From: Bromus sterilis
Lineage: Eukaryota; Streptophyta; Magnoliopsida; Poales; Poaceae
Assembly (NCBI GenBank): GCA_950022295.1
Contig: OX465595.1
Location: 426,306,270-426,370,269, forward strand
Direction: 5' to 3'
Length of the DNA stretch: 64,000 bases
Within the stretch, counting starts at the first letter, position 1; each line of letters opens with the position of its first letter. The translations under genes and the position numbers were made by a program. Shown piece by piece: positions 42,746-54,784 of the stretch. The notes under the pieces were generated by a model. It searched no databases and was not told the DNA's origin. It saw only the letters and a program-made list of their open reading frames with translations.

Positions 42746-44000
42746 TGATACGTCCAAAACGTATCTATAATTTCTGCTTGCTCCATGCCTCTTTTGTGTG
42801 ATATTGCTATGATATTGATGAACTTCCATACACTTTTGATCATATTTGGACTAACCTATTAACTCGGTGCACCCCGGTGCCAATTCCTGTTTTCTGCTAT
42901 TTTTCTATTTCAGGTTTCCCCCATATTAAAAGTGCTCAAAAAATTCAGAAAAAATCCAATAAAAAAATCAGCGATCAGGAAGCTTCCGGAATCACCGAGG
43001 GGGGGGGGGGCAGAGGGGACCCACCAGGGCTCCAGGAGCCCTCCCGGCGCGCCCCAGGGTGGGGCCACGCCAGGGGGCCGCCTGGACCCTTGGTGGCCCC
43101 CCTGGCTGCCCCCTTCGCCTATTTATTCCCCGTGACGCAAAAAACCCGAGACGGGAACCCTTATTCGCGATCTCTCCTCTGTTCCGCTGCCGTTGTGCTT
43201 CCAAGATCGGGAGCACCAGAAGACCTCTTCCCGGCACCTTGCCGGAGGGAGGAATCACCTCCGGGAGCTTCTCCACCACCATGGATGCTTCCCGGATGAA
43301 CCGTGAGTAGTCCACCTTGTACCATGGGTCTATGATCAGTAGTTATGTGATGTTCTCCTCCCCTCTTTGTTCTTAATGGATTAGACCTCGTGAGCTGCCC
43401 TACATGATCGAGACACTTATGTAATATTTCTGCTGTTGCTATGCTGAGTTTGCTACGATCCGATGGATTATGAGATTATGTTCAGATTGTGTTTTAGTAA
43501 TATATTTGATTCTCCTCTTTTGTATTTATGTTCTTGAGTAATTCTTGCATGTTTTTCGTTGTTGTTTATTGCTTTGGCCAAGTAGTAGGTAGTGACTCCA
43601 AGAGGGAGCGTTATGCATGATTGTGGGTTTATGCCCCCCGATGACTAGCTTGAGTGACAGAAACATGAGTCTAGGGGATGTGTTGTTGCCACAAGGGGGA
43701 AAACAACGGTGCTTGTACTTGCGGGTGCAAGGATTGTTTACTTTACGCAAAGTTTTTTAATGCAGTTGTCTATTGCTTTGAGTTTACACTTTGGGTGGGA
43801 TTCGCAACTTAATACCAGCGAGATGTTCTGGATAGATATCTCAAGGTGGATGATTAGTAGGTAGATGCAGTTGGATTTCGGTCTACTTGTCTTGGCGTAC
43901 CGCCCATGCTTTTGAGCCTCTGCCTTTCTTCATAGCATAATTAGCATTGGTTTGCGCACATAATCCTGTCAATTGACCAGCTGTGATTTGTTTACCTCGC
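42746..44000 (+). repeat. E1 3' LTR, first part
   Basis: It starts TGATACGTCCAAAACG after the polypurine tract and follows the 5' LTR closely to TTTACCTCGC at 44000, where solo LTR S enters. It resumes at 57975. Confidence 0.85.
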
Positions 44001-44499
44001 TGATGGCTTCTCGCCCCTTGTTGGATACCCCAAGTGGAAGGTTTGAGATGCAGTGCAGCAGCAAGTTTCCCTCAGTGAAGATACCAAGGTTATCGAACCA
44101 GTAGGACTCAGGAGATACAAGTAGGTGGCAACATCGTCAGAAATTGCTTCCTGACTAGGGTGTTCTCGTGGACCTGCACATAGCAACAAATAACTTTGCT
44201 CCCAACGAGTACAGAGGAGTTGTCAATTCCTCCGGCCTTGTCGTTTACAAAGAATCAATGCAAGAGATAAAAGGTGCAAAGGAAAGTAAAAGCTGAAAGT
44301 AAATTGAGGGTGTGAACAATAATATGAAGATGGACCAGGGTCCCGTGATTTTCACTAGCGATGTCTCTCTCCCAAAAGACGATAAAAGTGCTAGCGAGGT
44401 AAACAAATCACAGTTGGGAAATTGACAGGATTATGAAGGCACCGCAATGCTAACTATGTTGCAAAGAAAGGAAGAGCTCAAAAGCAATGGGCAGTACGC
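44001..44499 (-). repeat. S, first copy: 3' end of a minus-strand LTR, cut by E3
   Basis: Begins TGATGGCTTCTCGCCCC after the target CTCGC and runs 499 bases to TACGC, where E3 starts. The same 499 bases recur at 56335-56833 with roughly a dozen differences. Confidence 0.8.
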
Positions 44500-46089
44500 T
44501 GATACGTCCAAAACGTATCTATAATTTCTGCTTGCTCCATGCATGTTTTGTGTGATATTGCTATGTTCTAGATACACTTTCATACATTTTTGATCATATT
44601 TGGACTAACCTATTAACTCAGTGCACCCCAGTGCCAGTTCCTGTTTTCTGCTGTTTTTCTATTTCAGTTTTCCCCCATATAAAAAGTGCCAGAAAAATTC
44701 GGGAAAATTCAGATAAAAAATCAGCGTGGAGGAAGCTTCGCGAAGAGCCCGGGAGGGGCCAGGGGGGCCCAGGCGGCCCCACCCCTGGCCGCGCCAGGGG
44801 GCGCCTGGGCCCCTGGTCCACCTCTGGCTGCCCCCCTTCGCCTATTTATTCTCCGTCACGGGAAAACTCCAGAGAGGAACCCTATTCCTCGAACTCGCCT
44901 CTGTTCCGCCGCCGCCGCGCTTCCGAAGATTGAGAGCACCAGAAGACCTCTTCCCGGCACCCTGCCGGAGGGAGGATTGACCTCCGGGAGTCTCCTCTCC
45001 ACCATGGATGCTCCCCGGATGTCTCGTGAGTAGTTTTCCTTGGACCATGGGTCCGTGATCAGTAGCTATATGATGTTCTCCTCCCTCTTTGATCTTCATT
45101 GTTTAGACCTCGTGAGCTGCCCTACATGATCGAGGCATCTTTGTAATATTTCTGCTATTGCTGTGTTGAGTTTGATAGGATCTGATGGATTATGAGATTA
45201 TGTTCAGATTGTGATAGAGTAATATATTTGGTTTTATCTCTTATATTTTTGTTCCTAAGTAATTCTTGCATGTTCTCCGTTGCTGTTTATTGCTTTTGCC
45301 AAGTAGTAGGTAGTGACTTCAAGAGGGAACGTTGTGCTAGATTGTGGTTTCATGCCCCCCGATGACACGCTTGAGTGACAGAAACATGAGTCTAGGGGAT
45401 GTGTTGTTGCCACAAGGGGGAAAACAACGGTGCTTGTGACCGCGGTCACAAAGATTGTTTACTTTACGCAGAGTTCTTTTTAATGCAGTTGTCTGTTGCT
45501 TTGGGTTTACACTTTGGGTGGGGCTCGCAAATTAATACCAGCGAGATGTTCTGGATAGATATCTCAAGGTGGATGATTAGTAGTAGATGCAGATGGATTT
45601 CGGTCTACTTATCTTGGCGTACTGCCTGTGCTTTTGAACCTCGTCCTTTCTTTTGTAGCATAGTTAGCATTGCGGTGCGTTCATAATCCTGTCAATTGCC
45701 TTTCTGTAATTTGTTTACCTTGTATAGCAATTTTATCGTCTTTTGGGAGAGAGACATCACTAGCGAACATCACGTATCCCGGTCCTTATCCTCATTATTG
45801 TTTCCACGCTATATTTACTTTACTGCTTTTACTTGCTATCATTATCCCTTGCTTTTTATCCTTGTGAACAACAAGACCGGAGAGATTGACAACCTCTCTG
45901 AACTTCGTTGGGAACAAAGTTATCTGTGTCTGTGTGCAGGTCCGCGTCAGTTGCGCCGCTGACAGCTACTTATCATCCCTGGAGTCCTGCTGGAGACAAA
46001 CCTTGGTATCTTTACCGAGGGAAAACTGCTGCTGCACTACATCTCAACCTTCCACTTGGGGTAACCAACGAAGGGGCGAGAAGCCATCA
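44500..46089 (+). repeat. E3 5' LTR (1590 bp)
   Basis: TGATACGTCC ... GAGAAGCCATCA. The GC hairpin block is at about 44750-44830, then CGCCTATTTATTC. The primer-binding site TGGCGCCGTTGACGGGGA follows at 46102-46119. Confidence 0.85.
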
Positions 46090-46257
46090 AGCAAAGTTTT
46101 CTGGCGCCGTTGACGGGGACTCCGAGTGCTAACATAGGGGAGTTGCACACTACCCTTTACCTTTGTTTTTTAGTCTTGTTAGTTTACCTTTCAGTTTTTA
46201 TCTTTGTGTCTTTTATCAAAAACTACAAAAAATATATTTATCTTGCTAGTTTTCATT

Positions 46258-46804
46258 ATGTCTGGCCCTTTTTCCTTTGTTGAGACAGAGGTTCTCACCT
46301 TTAAACAAAAAGGTGGAGAAAGTTTAAAAGATGCTTGGTGTATAATTAATGATTCTCAAAAAAGAGCCACCAAGAAGCAATCCACTACTATCCTGCTTAG
46401 AAATTTTTATGTCGGGATTACTCCTTGGAATAGGTTCATATTAGATACTGCTATCAATGGGAATTTTCTAGAAGCCCCGACTTGGGAGTATCTTAATGTT
46501 ATTGAAAATCTTGTTGGAAATCTCCCTATTGCTAGCATACAAGAAGATATAACTCTATCTCACATTATGAAGAAACTTGAAAAGATAGAGTTAAAAATAC
46601 CAAGTATAACTAGGATAAATGAGTTGGATCGCAAGATTCAAGGGAATTTGAATAGGCTTGATAGATCCATGCTTAAAATTATTAAAACTTTGGAGGTCAT
46701 CAAATCTCGTGATACGGATCTTTCTAGGATAGATAAGATTGAGGAAATCATTAATACTCTAGGAACTACTTTTTCCTCAATCAAACCAAAAAAGGTAGAG
46801 ACTT
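46258..46804 (+). pseudogene. E3 gag-like ORF, cut by E4
   Basis: ATG at 46258 (MSGPFSFVETEVLTFKQKGG), then AWCIINDSQKR, ILLRNFYVGI and a long Lys/Ile/Leu-rich coiled segment (IMKKLEKIELKIPSI; LNRLDRSMLKIIKTLEVIKS). The frame is open for about 182 codons until the E4 junction. It is the intact form of the broken E1 gag at 17155. The last codons before a stop at 51992-52053 (IEELFDDLVNDSID) probably represent its coding remainder after E4. Confidence 0.6.
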
Positions 46805-46963
46805 CTGCTCGATGAGCTCCAGAAGGCGTGTTTGATCACGTCTATTCCTCTTAGCTTCCATCATGATTTCCGCCGCAAAAGGCGGTGGTGGAGGTTCATC
46901 ATCATTTCGATCCCGATCACGGTCTCGATTCCGAAGAACAACACTACGAGTTCCACCTGACAT
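46805..46963 (-). pseudogene. E4 gag N terminus
   Basis: MSGGTRSVVLRNRDRDRDRN, a Pro run, then MMEAKRNRRDQTRLLELIEQ, then it crosses into E3 DNA near 46805. A basic, Pro-rich start followed by a QTRLLELI-type helix is usual for chromovirus gag. Confidence 0.6.
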
Positions 46964-47418
46964 CCTGTGTGATAAAAATCAACAATCAGAACAGGTTGTA
47001 CGATGGAGGCAAGGATAAAAGGATATGATTTAAGGAGGAAAAGATAATAATGCGAAGGCAATGACTCAAAGAAACACGGAACAAATCCGGCAGCATAACG
47101 GCTACACTGGGATGGAAAATGAAACAATCTCGAAGAATTGGACAGAACTTCTTCAAGGAACTCGAAACACGGAGACTCTGGACCACCACAACAATCCTAC
47201 GGCTATAAGGAGGCAATCAACGAGATGTTCTAGTCAGACATAGATGAGCCTAGTCCTATCTTCCCGTAGAAAAGGTAAGGGTGACTCAGAACTCAGATCG
47301 ATGACGGTAAGGAGAAAAAGAAGCCTTACGTTGTTCCCTTATATACCCAGAGTAACTATATAACTATAGAAGACTAGACTCGACTTCGGCCAAGGCTGAT
47401 AATCCTACAGTCAGTCCT

Positions 47419-47430
47419 GCTCTGATACCA
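47419..47430 (-). other. E4 primer-binding site
   Basis: On the minus strand TGGTATCAGAGC, the classic site complementary to initiator-Met tRNA, stands 4 bases after the LTR. Confidence 0.85.
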
Positions 47431-47434
47431 AGTC

Positions 47435-50400
47435 TGTCGGGACCCGGGGTTAGCGTATGCAAGCCTCGCTACAGCACAATCATATGGAGAGCCGAGAACC
47501 GTACCCACTTGTCTAAGCAGACAAGGCCAAGCACAGAACGTTCTCAGAAAGCATTGAACGTGAGGGGCATCCCATCCAGACCGGATGATCAACTGAAATG
47601 GGTCCTCATCGTCCGCACACAAGTCTAAATGATATGGGTGGTGAACTCCCATACTCATAGACAAGTCGCCTCAACCATACTATCGATTGTATTATAACCC
47701 TTACATAGACTTACTCCATCCCGATCACTTAGTCGGGGTCTAGGGCGGGCTCGATCATACATCAAAGTGTGCACGAGACGGAGTCTCGAGCAATCGCATC
47801 GCGATGCCCCAAGCTGCGCACATCTAAGGGCCACTTGGTGTATAAAAGACCGCCAGCCAGATCACAACTAAGGTCTCGAAAACCCATACTAAGACATACA
47901 TGTTATAAACATACACGCAACACACATGTCTAGTATGAACAGCAGGTATCATTGCAATTCTCTACAATGTATACATCTTTATTAATAACTCTTACAGAGT
48001 GCACACAGAGATCACAAGTCTGTGATCCAACATTACATCAAACATGCGGAAGCAAAGTAGGTCTGAGTACAGACAAGTTTAACAAATGGCTTAGAGAAGA
48101 CTTATCTATAAACAAGCCCTTCACGAGGGAACCAGTCGTCTGACTGGGACTACACTAGCTTGGTCTTGGTCTGAGTCTTCAATCTTCGAGCTTCGGGTAG
48201 AAGCCACCATCTGGTAGGTGGGTTCATCTAAAACATAGAATAAGCAAACGTGAGTACAAAGTCGTACTCAGCAAGACTTACGTAGGAACTATACTACTCA
48301 TGCACATGTATCAAGGTAAAGGGAGGTGGGGTTTCACTTGCAGAAGTGCCAGCTTTGACTTGGCTAGTCCTGAACTACGAGTACCAGACTTGAGGTAAGA
48401 AGCGTACACGAGTCCACTACTTTCTCCAACCAATTACACCACTATGGTGCCTTCCTCGACTTCCCCACGAGAAAGCACGCCATAGCACTCACACTTATCT
48501 TGCTGTGTTTTAGAAGTATCCAATTCAAGTTGTCTAATAATCAAGCTAAGCTTTCCAAGCAGTCCTTAACTGCGGACGCGGCTATTCGAATAGTTTTGAT
48601 AACCCTGCAGGGGTGTACCGCTACACACACGTGTCATCAGTTACTGCCTTTTGCGTGTCACCGTTCAAGAGGTGACAGCGAGGATGCCACCACAACACTT
48701 CGCCCACAGCTCCGTTCTAGTCCAGAGAGTCGCCTATCTGAGGGGGATCCGTATGGAAGTCCGGCCGAGGTTCTAGTACAGCCTCAAACGATGTGTGCAG
48801 GGTCCCAAGCCGGTCTTGAAAAGCCGTTCATCCACTTCGCAGACCGTGCCACAGCCCTACCAGAACTCCGAACTACTGCGACTTCTGGGGTTCGAATGGG
48901 GTGAGGTACTAGGATGAGAGGGGCCAGTGAGCCCAATGTGTGGTTGTACTCTTCTTCTTGGATCACCACACAAGAACTCGGACTTAAGGCGGTGTTCAAC
49001 GAGACAACCCACTGTGTACTCCTACACAGCCTCTCATCGTTCACCTTGTATTAGGGTAGATTCACCAACACAGTTTCACTTTCATCAACACCATGTTTAC
49101 CATCATCCCGACTCACATCAAAAGCAACCTCATTGTACCACTAAGCATGCAATAAGAAGTAACAGTTGTAGGGGCCACATGATATCAACCAACTCCTACA
49201 TCTTCTAGGATTGTGGTTTTCTTACTACTGTGACAAGATGATAGGTCATGCAAAGGATATGGGTTCAACTATGCGGTAGAATCGATACCAGGTGATCTCC
49301 TAAACATGCATAAGCGAGAATGAGAGGGAATTGGGATTTTATAGATATGATCAATAGGGGTTTGCTTGCCTTGCTGACGGTTCAGTCATGGGGTCTTCAA
49401 CGAAGGGGGTGAACTCGGGTTCCGGCTCCACTTCTATCAGCAACATGACAATCATAGGATCAACATAATGTACAATGCACAATCACATGAATAAGATTTC
49501 AATGGTGATGTTCAAGGTTGCATTGTGTGGACAATTCTATTTAAAAGGAGTATATTGCATTTGAAATGCAAATTCAAACTCCATTTGATTTATCGATGAA
49601 TTTCAAATGCATTTGAATGCATGAAAGTTCATTTGAAAAGGTTGATCATGAAGTGATGTTGTATAGTTGGAACAATGTCTCTGATGTGTGGATGAATCCA
49701 TCTAAAATAAGTGTGTTGCAAAGTCATTTGAAAATTCACTCCAAATTTGAATTTGAAAAGGATCCATATGCATGTTTGCTACTGTTCATCCATTCTAAAA
49801 TGGTCAAACATGAAAACAAATTGCATATTCATAATCCTTGTATTTTTCTGATAATTTTAGACATATTATTTGTCCAATTTGGAGTTAAAATGAATTAGTT
49901 ATGATTTATTGAAGTTTAAGCTATTTTCTGGAATTTTCTGGAATTACTGAAATTAAATAAATTGATTTAAATGTTTTACTGCGTCAGCATGATGTCAGCA
50001 GGGGGCTGACCAGTCAAACTGACTAGGGGGGCCCACCTGTCAAAGACACAGGGGGGTTAATCCTCTGTTTAAATTAATCTGTGATTAATTAGAGGGCCCT
50101 GGGCCCAGTCGTCAGTGGCTCAGGGGTTGGATTAGGGGTGGGGTTAGGCTTGGGCTAAACTGCCCACCGGCGTTTAGCCGGCAGCGACCACAGTGGGCGG
50201 CGGAGGATCGCCGGAGGGGCTTCCCGGCTGCCATTTGGAGCGCCAGGAGCACGTGGAGGAAGCCCTTGAGGAGCCGCACCACATGCGCTACGCGGGGGTC
50301 ACCGGGGAGGCCGCAGTCGTCGACGGCGAGCACTCATGGCGGCGGACAGAGACGGTGCACGGCGGCGTTGGCGATTTCGGGCACCAAATCGCGCGCTGGG

Positions 50401-51386
50401 AGAGGGGAAAAAAGCGGGGGCTCACCCTGAGTGTGATGGAGTAGTCGAGGAGGCCGGAGGAGCTGCGGCTGCGGCGGAATCGACGACGAGCTCTTGCGGG
50501 TTCAGCGGAGGCTCGGCGAAGAGGACGGCGTTCTCGGGGCTCCCGGCTTCGATTGCTTGCACACGGCGATGAAGACGATGACGGCGCGCGTCCTGGTCAA
50601 GTTGGTGAGGCGAGCAGAGGCCGTTGGCCACGTCGGTGCGGCGGCGTGCCCCGTGGCAAGCTACGGCGGTGAAGAACACGGCGAGGGAGAGGGGGAAGTT
50701 GAGCCAGAGGAGGAGGACAAGGTGCGGGGGGGGGGGGCTCTGGTGAGCTGCGTGGCGCGAGTAGAAGCCGGGGCAAGGTCCAGGGGGGACGTGGCCCTCG
50801 CCGGCGTCGGCATGCTCGCCACCGAGCAGCTTGTCGACGCGGCGGGGAAGACGACAAGGGCAAGGTGGGCCTGGGCCGTGGGGGGTTAGTTGGGCCCAAG
50901 GCCTGTAGGTTTGGGCTGGCTTTCCTTTTTCTTTTTCTCTGTGTTTTTGTTTCTGTTTTACTTTTTTGTAAATTGTTTTTGCTCTGGATAAAATAGCAAA
51001 TCATTTTATAAAATCTTGAAAACTTTTATGTGGGCTTATAAAATATATAGCTAGCCACTCACAAGTTTTGGAGATTTTTGAAATTCAATTAATTTGAATT
51101 TCAACTCAAATAGGGGTATTATTTAATTTCCAAGCCCTGTTTGGAATATTTGAAAAATCTTGGTGCATGCAGTGGGACCCACTTCACTTTATATGTGATC
51201 ATGCATATTTATAAGACTTTTCAAAAATACCAGAGGAATTTTTGGAAGAATTTTTTGTCTGGCCATTTAATTAAATTATTTAGGGTTTTTCTTTTCCCCA
51301 TTTTTAATTTCTTTTTTTTTTGAAATTTTCACATGATGCAAAGGCCTAAGCTTATCCTAGCACATACCTAACTTGGGGTTGTGACA
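47435..51386 (-). repeat. E4 LTR, complete (3952 bp)
   Basis: In minus reading it starts TGTCACAACCCCAAG at 51386 and ends GGGTCCCGACA at 47435. It contains a GC-rich gene-like zone (50160-50890) whose ORFs I regard as LTR shadows. Length and termini fit Tekay/Del elements. Confidence 0.75.
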
Positions 51387-51719
51387 ACTCGCCCCCACTC
51401 AAAAGAATCTCGTCCCGAGATTCAGAAGTCTGCGGGAGGAAGGAGGGATACTCGGCACTGAGACGGTCTTCTCTTTCCCACGTGGCTTCTTTCTCAGAGT
51501 GGTGTGACCACTGAACTTTCAGAAACTTGATCTTCTTTCGGCGAGTGACACGCTCTGCTGAATCAAGAACACGAACAGCGCATTCTCGATAAGAAAGGTC
51601 ATCTTGTAGATCAAGTGTTTCATGGTCGACTTCGCGGATGGGGTCCTTGAAGCAACGCCTGAGTTGTGACACATGGAATACATCATGTACTCGGGAAAGG
51701 TGCGGGGGTAGTTCAAGTT
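51352..51719 (-). pseudogene. E4 pol C terminus with chromodomain-like end
   Basis: The minus frame carries LELPPHLSRVHDVFHVSQLR, LQDDLSYRECAVRVLDSAER and IKFLKVQWSHHSEKEATWER, the integrase C-terminal/chromodomain signature of chromoviruses, which directs insertion to particular chromatin. The stop lies 35 bases into the LTR. The N-terminal part of pol is deleted at a TTGG microhomology (51717-51721). Confidence 0.8.
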
Positions 51720-51962
51720 GGAATATTTGAAAAATCTTGGTGCATGCAGTGGGACCCACTTCACTTTATATGTGATCATGCATATTTATAAGACTTTTCA
51801 AAAATACCAGAGGAATTTTTGGAAGAAATTTTTGTCTGGCCATTTAATTAAATTCTTTAGGGTTTTTCTTTTCCCCATTTTTAATTTCTTTTTTTTTGAA
51901 ATTTTCACATGATGCAAAGGCCTAAGCTTATCCTAGCACATACCTAACTTGGGGTTGTGACA
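51720..51962 (-). repeat. E4 outer LTR, first 243 bases
   Basis: Matches 51143-51386 nearly base for base. It ends flush with the LTR terminus at 51962 beside E3 DNA and is joined to pol at the microhomology. Confidence 0.85.
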
Positions 51963-54784
51963 ATTAGGACTTTATTTGAAATACCTCTTAAGACTAGTTG
52001 TACAATTGAAGAGCTTTTTGATGATCTTGTTAATGATTCGATTGATACAACTTGATCTTTTGCATCATGCCTAGCTTAAAGACATAAAAGAAAGCGCTTT
52101 CTGGAGGCAGCCCGCAACGAATTTAGGTGTTTCTATTTTGCTTTTGTTGTGTCTTGATGATTGTTACTTCTGTAGCAACTTCATTGTATCTTTATTTTTC
52201 AGCTTTGTGCCAAGTTATAGCCTCTTACGGCAAGGGAAGTAAAAGTTGTGACATGCTGTCCAGAAAACAGATTCTGTCCTCGTGACCAGAAAAATTCCAG
52301 AAAAATCCTAGTTCATCTTTTTGAGCTGAAATTTTTACACAGTATGCTCTATACAATTACGAAACTTCCGTATGTTCTGAGTTTTTTTATTTGAGTTGCA
52401 GAAGTTCCCTAAAAAATTCTTTACTATCTGTTGTTCTGTTTTTCACAGATTCTGCCACGTTTTGTCTCTCCTTACTTTTGCAAACCTTAAGCCTGCTTTT
52501 TCTTTGCAAAAACCTTTTGGGACTCTTGAGAAACAGTAACTCTTCAAGATTATCTTTATATCCAGTGGGAATTTTTTTATTTATTAAGGGTACTAACCTC
52601 TCTAATCAGCTTATGATGAGTTATGTATGAAGGGAGTTTTCAAGTGTGCGATGGAAGATGATGAAAGAAGATCCAGGAGTGTCAAGCGCTCAAGCTTGGG
52701 GATGCCCCCATGCATACCCAATAAATATTCAAGGAGACTCAAGCGTCTAAGCTTGGGGATGCCTCCCGTGCATCCCCTTCTCCATCAACAATCATCAGTT
52801 CGTCCTTCGTCTCACTATATTTTTATCACTTCATGCGTTATGTGCTATGCTTGGAGCGTCTCGCTCTTAGGTTTTGTTTTTAGTTTTCTTTAGCTTTGCT
52901 TGCTATTCATAACAAGTTAGATCCTTTCTTACTTTGTGTGGGAGAGAAACACGCTCCACTTTCAAAATTTAGAACACATCATAGCATTTTTCCTGTCTAT
53001 CTTTTTGCTGTTGTGTGTTCTTTACCTTTTCATAGCTACTGCCTTGTTTAGTTTTAGTTTTAGTTTGTCTTTAGCAAGAGCCTTGGCTTTTGTTTAGTTT
53101 GTTGCTGCAACTCTTTTTAGTTTTCATGTTTATCTTGTTAAGAGAGTTGGTTGTTGCACTGAATTGTGTCTTGTCTTGAAAGTAGGTAATTGAGGTTGCT
53201 ATTAATTTTAGTAGTAGCTTGCAATAGTTTTGAGGTATTGATGTGAGTAATGTTTGAACTTTTGGTGTCAAGAGCTCTAGCCTATTAGTGATAGGTGTCG
53301 TATTTTGGGAAATCCGTGTGTATTTTCAAAACCTACAAAACTAGTTGAGAACTCTAGCTACTAGATGGATCACTACTCTTCTGAGGGGTCGAATATCAGA
53401 GAACACTCACGTACCATGAGTCGAGGATGCGCAAGGATAACCAAACCCCCATACACTCCTCCTCAGGGTACTTGTCTCTTTGTGAACCTCCTCATTAGAT
53501 TGAGAGTTACCGATAATAAGTGCATGAGTTCTTCGGACTAATGTAAGTATTAAAAGTTGACACTTCCACCTTCCCATATTTTGCTAGCCTCTCCTGTGCC
53601 GTGCATTGCCTTCTTCTCACTCCGAGAGTTGGTGTCCACCTTCGCCGGTACATCCAAACCCTTGGCATGATACGCTCTGTCATCATAAGCCTCCTTATAT
53701 CTTTCCTCAAAACAGCCACCATACCTACCTATCAACGCATTTCCATAGCCTTTCCGAGTTATATTGCCATGCAACTACCACCTCTTCATGACTTGATCTT
53801 CATGTCATACATGTTCTTGCTACACTGGCAGCAGCATACATTGCATACATCATGTTAGTTACTTCTTCTTTATGATTTTGAGTACCTTGTAAAGTGTGAA
53901 AGATTTCCTTTACGTTCTTGTAAAATAGAGTGTTGCCCTTAAGTGAGGAAAAGATCCCAAAGTGGACACAATAAAAGATCCCAAAGAGGACAAATGAGAG
54001 TTAAATAGAAAGAGCCATTGAGGCCACCAGAAAAATACAAAAAAATAGAAAAAAGAGAAAAAAGAAATAAAAAGAGAGAAAGGGGAAACACTACTATCCT
54101 TTTGAGAGATCCACACTAGTACTCCCTTTATATCCTTGTACTCCATAGAGATGATATTTTTGCATATAGTTCCATTGGAGAGCTTCCTAGCTCGTATGTG
54201 CATCCGTTGCATGGCAACCCTACTCCTCACATCATATCTATCATTTGGCATCTCTTGCCTATGATTGTCCTCATTGATGTGAGCCTTTCTCTTCCTTTTT
54301 GTCTTACTCCTCCACCATATTTCTCTCTTTGCCATCCTAAGTGTCAACTCTCGTGCTTACGCTCATCCATTGCATGAGTGCTCAAAATATCAAAAAGGAG
54401 TGGATCAAATTGACTTGTACCTGGCTAGTGGTCTGGGGACGAGTCAAGATAAGATTCCAAAGAAGACCAATTGTGAAACTTTAGTAGATTGAGTTCTCAA
54501 CACAAAAATTACTTTTTTCTCGTATTCCCTATCCCCCTTCTTGCACGCAAACACCATTTGGAGACATTCGAGTCACGGACAGCGAGAGCTCTTGCACCTA
54601 ATGTTCTTTTGTTACTTGTTTCAATGCTAATATAGACTCTTGCATGTTATGACTTGAATTGAATCTCTAACCTTGATTGATTTACTTTTCAAAGTTCTTT
54701 TATGGTTGCTAGCATGTCACCACAGAAATTATGCTGTTATCATTTACCTACTCGAGGACGAGCAGGAATTAAGCTTGGGGATGT
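51963..54784 (+). other. E3 internal region after E4
   Basis: A short coding tail (51992-52053), then non-coding DNA parallel to E1 17990-18709 and 40536-42745, without an E2-like insertion. It ends with polypurine tract AAGCTTGGGGATGT (54771-54784). Confidence 0.65.

Larger units (their letters stand above)
46805..51962 (-). mobile_element. E4: rearranged Tekay/Del-like chromovirus fragment
   Basis: On the minus strand the order is LTR start (51962-51720), pol C terminus (51719-51352), complete LTR (51386-47435), PBS and leader (47434-46964), and gag start (46963 to about 46805). So a pol end and a gag start flank one LTR, as in tandem elements that share an LTR. The left end is cut inside gag; no target duplication is visible there. 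Confidence 0.75.

Noticed and set aside
48500..50889. ORFs in the E4 LTR, including a GC-rich gene-like zone
   Set aside because: No domain, overlapping antisense frames, and position inside an LTR bounded by clear termini and PBS.
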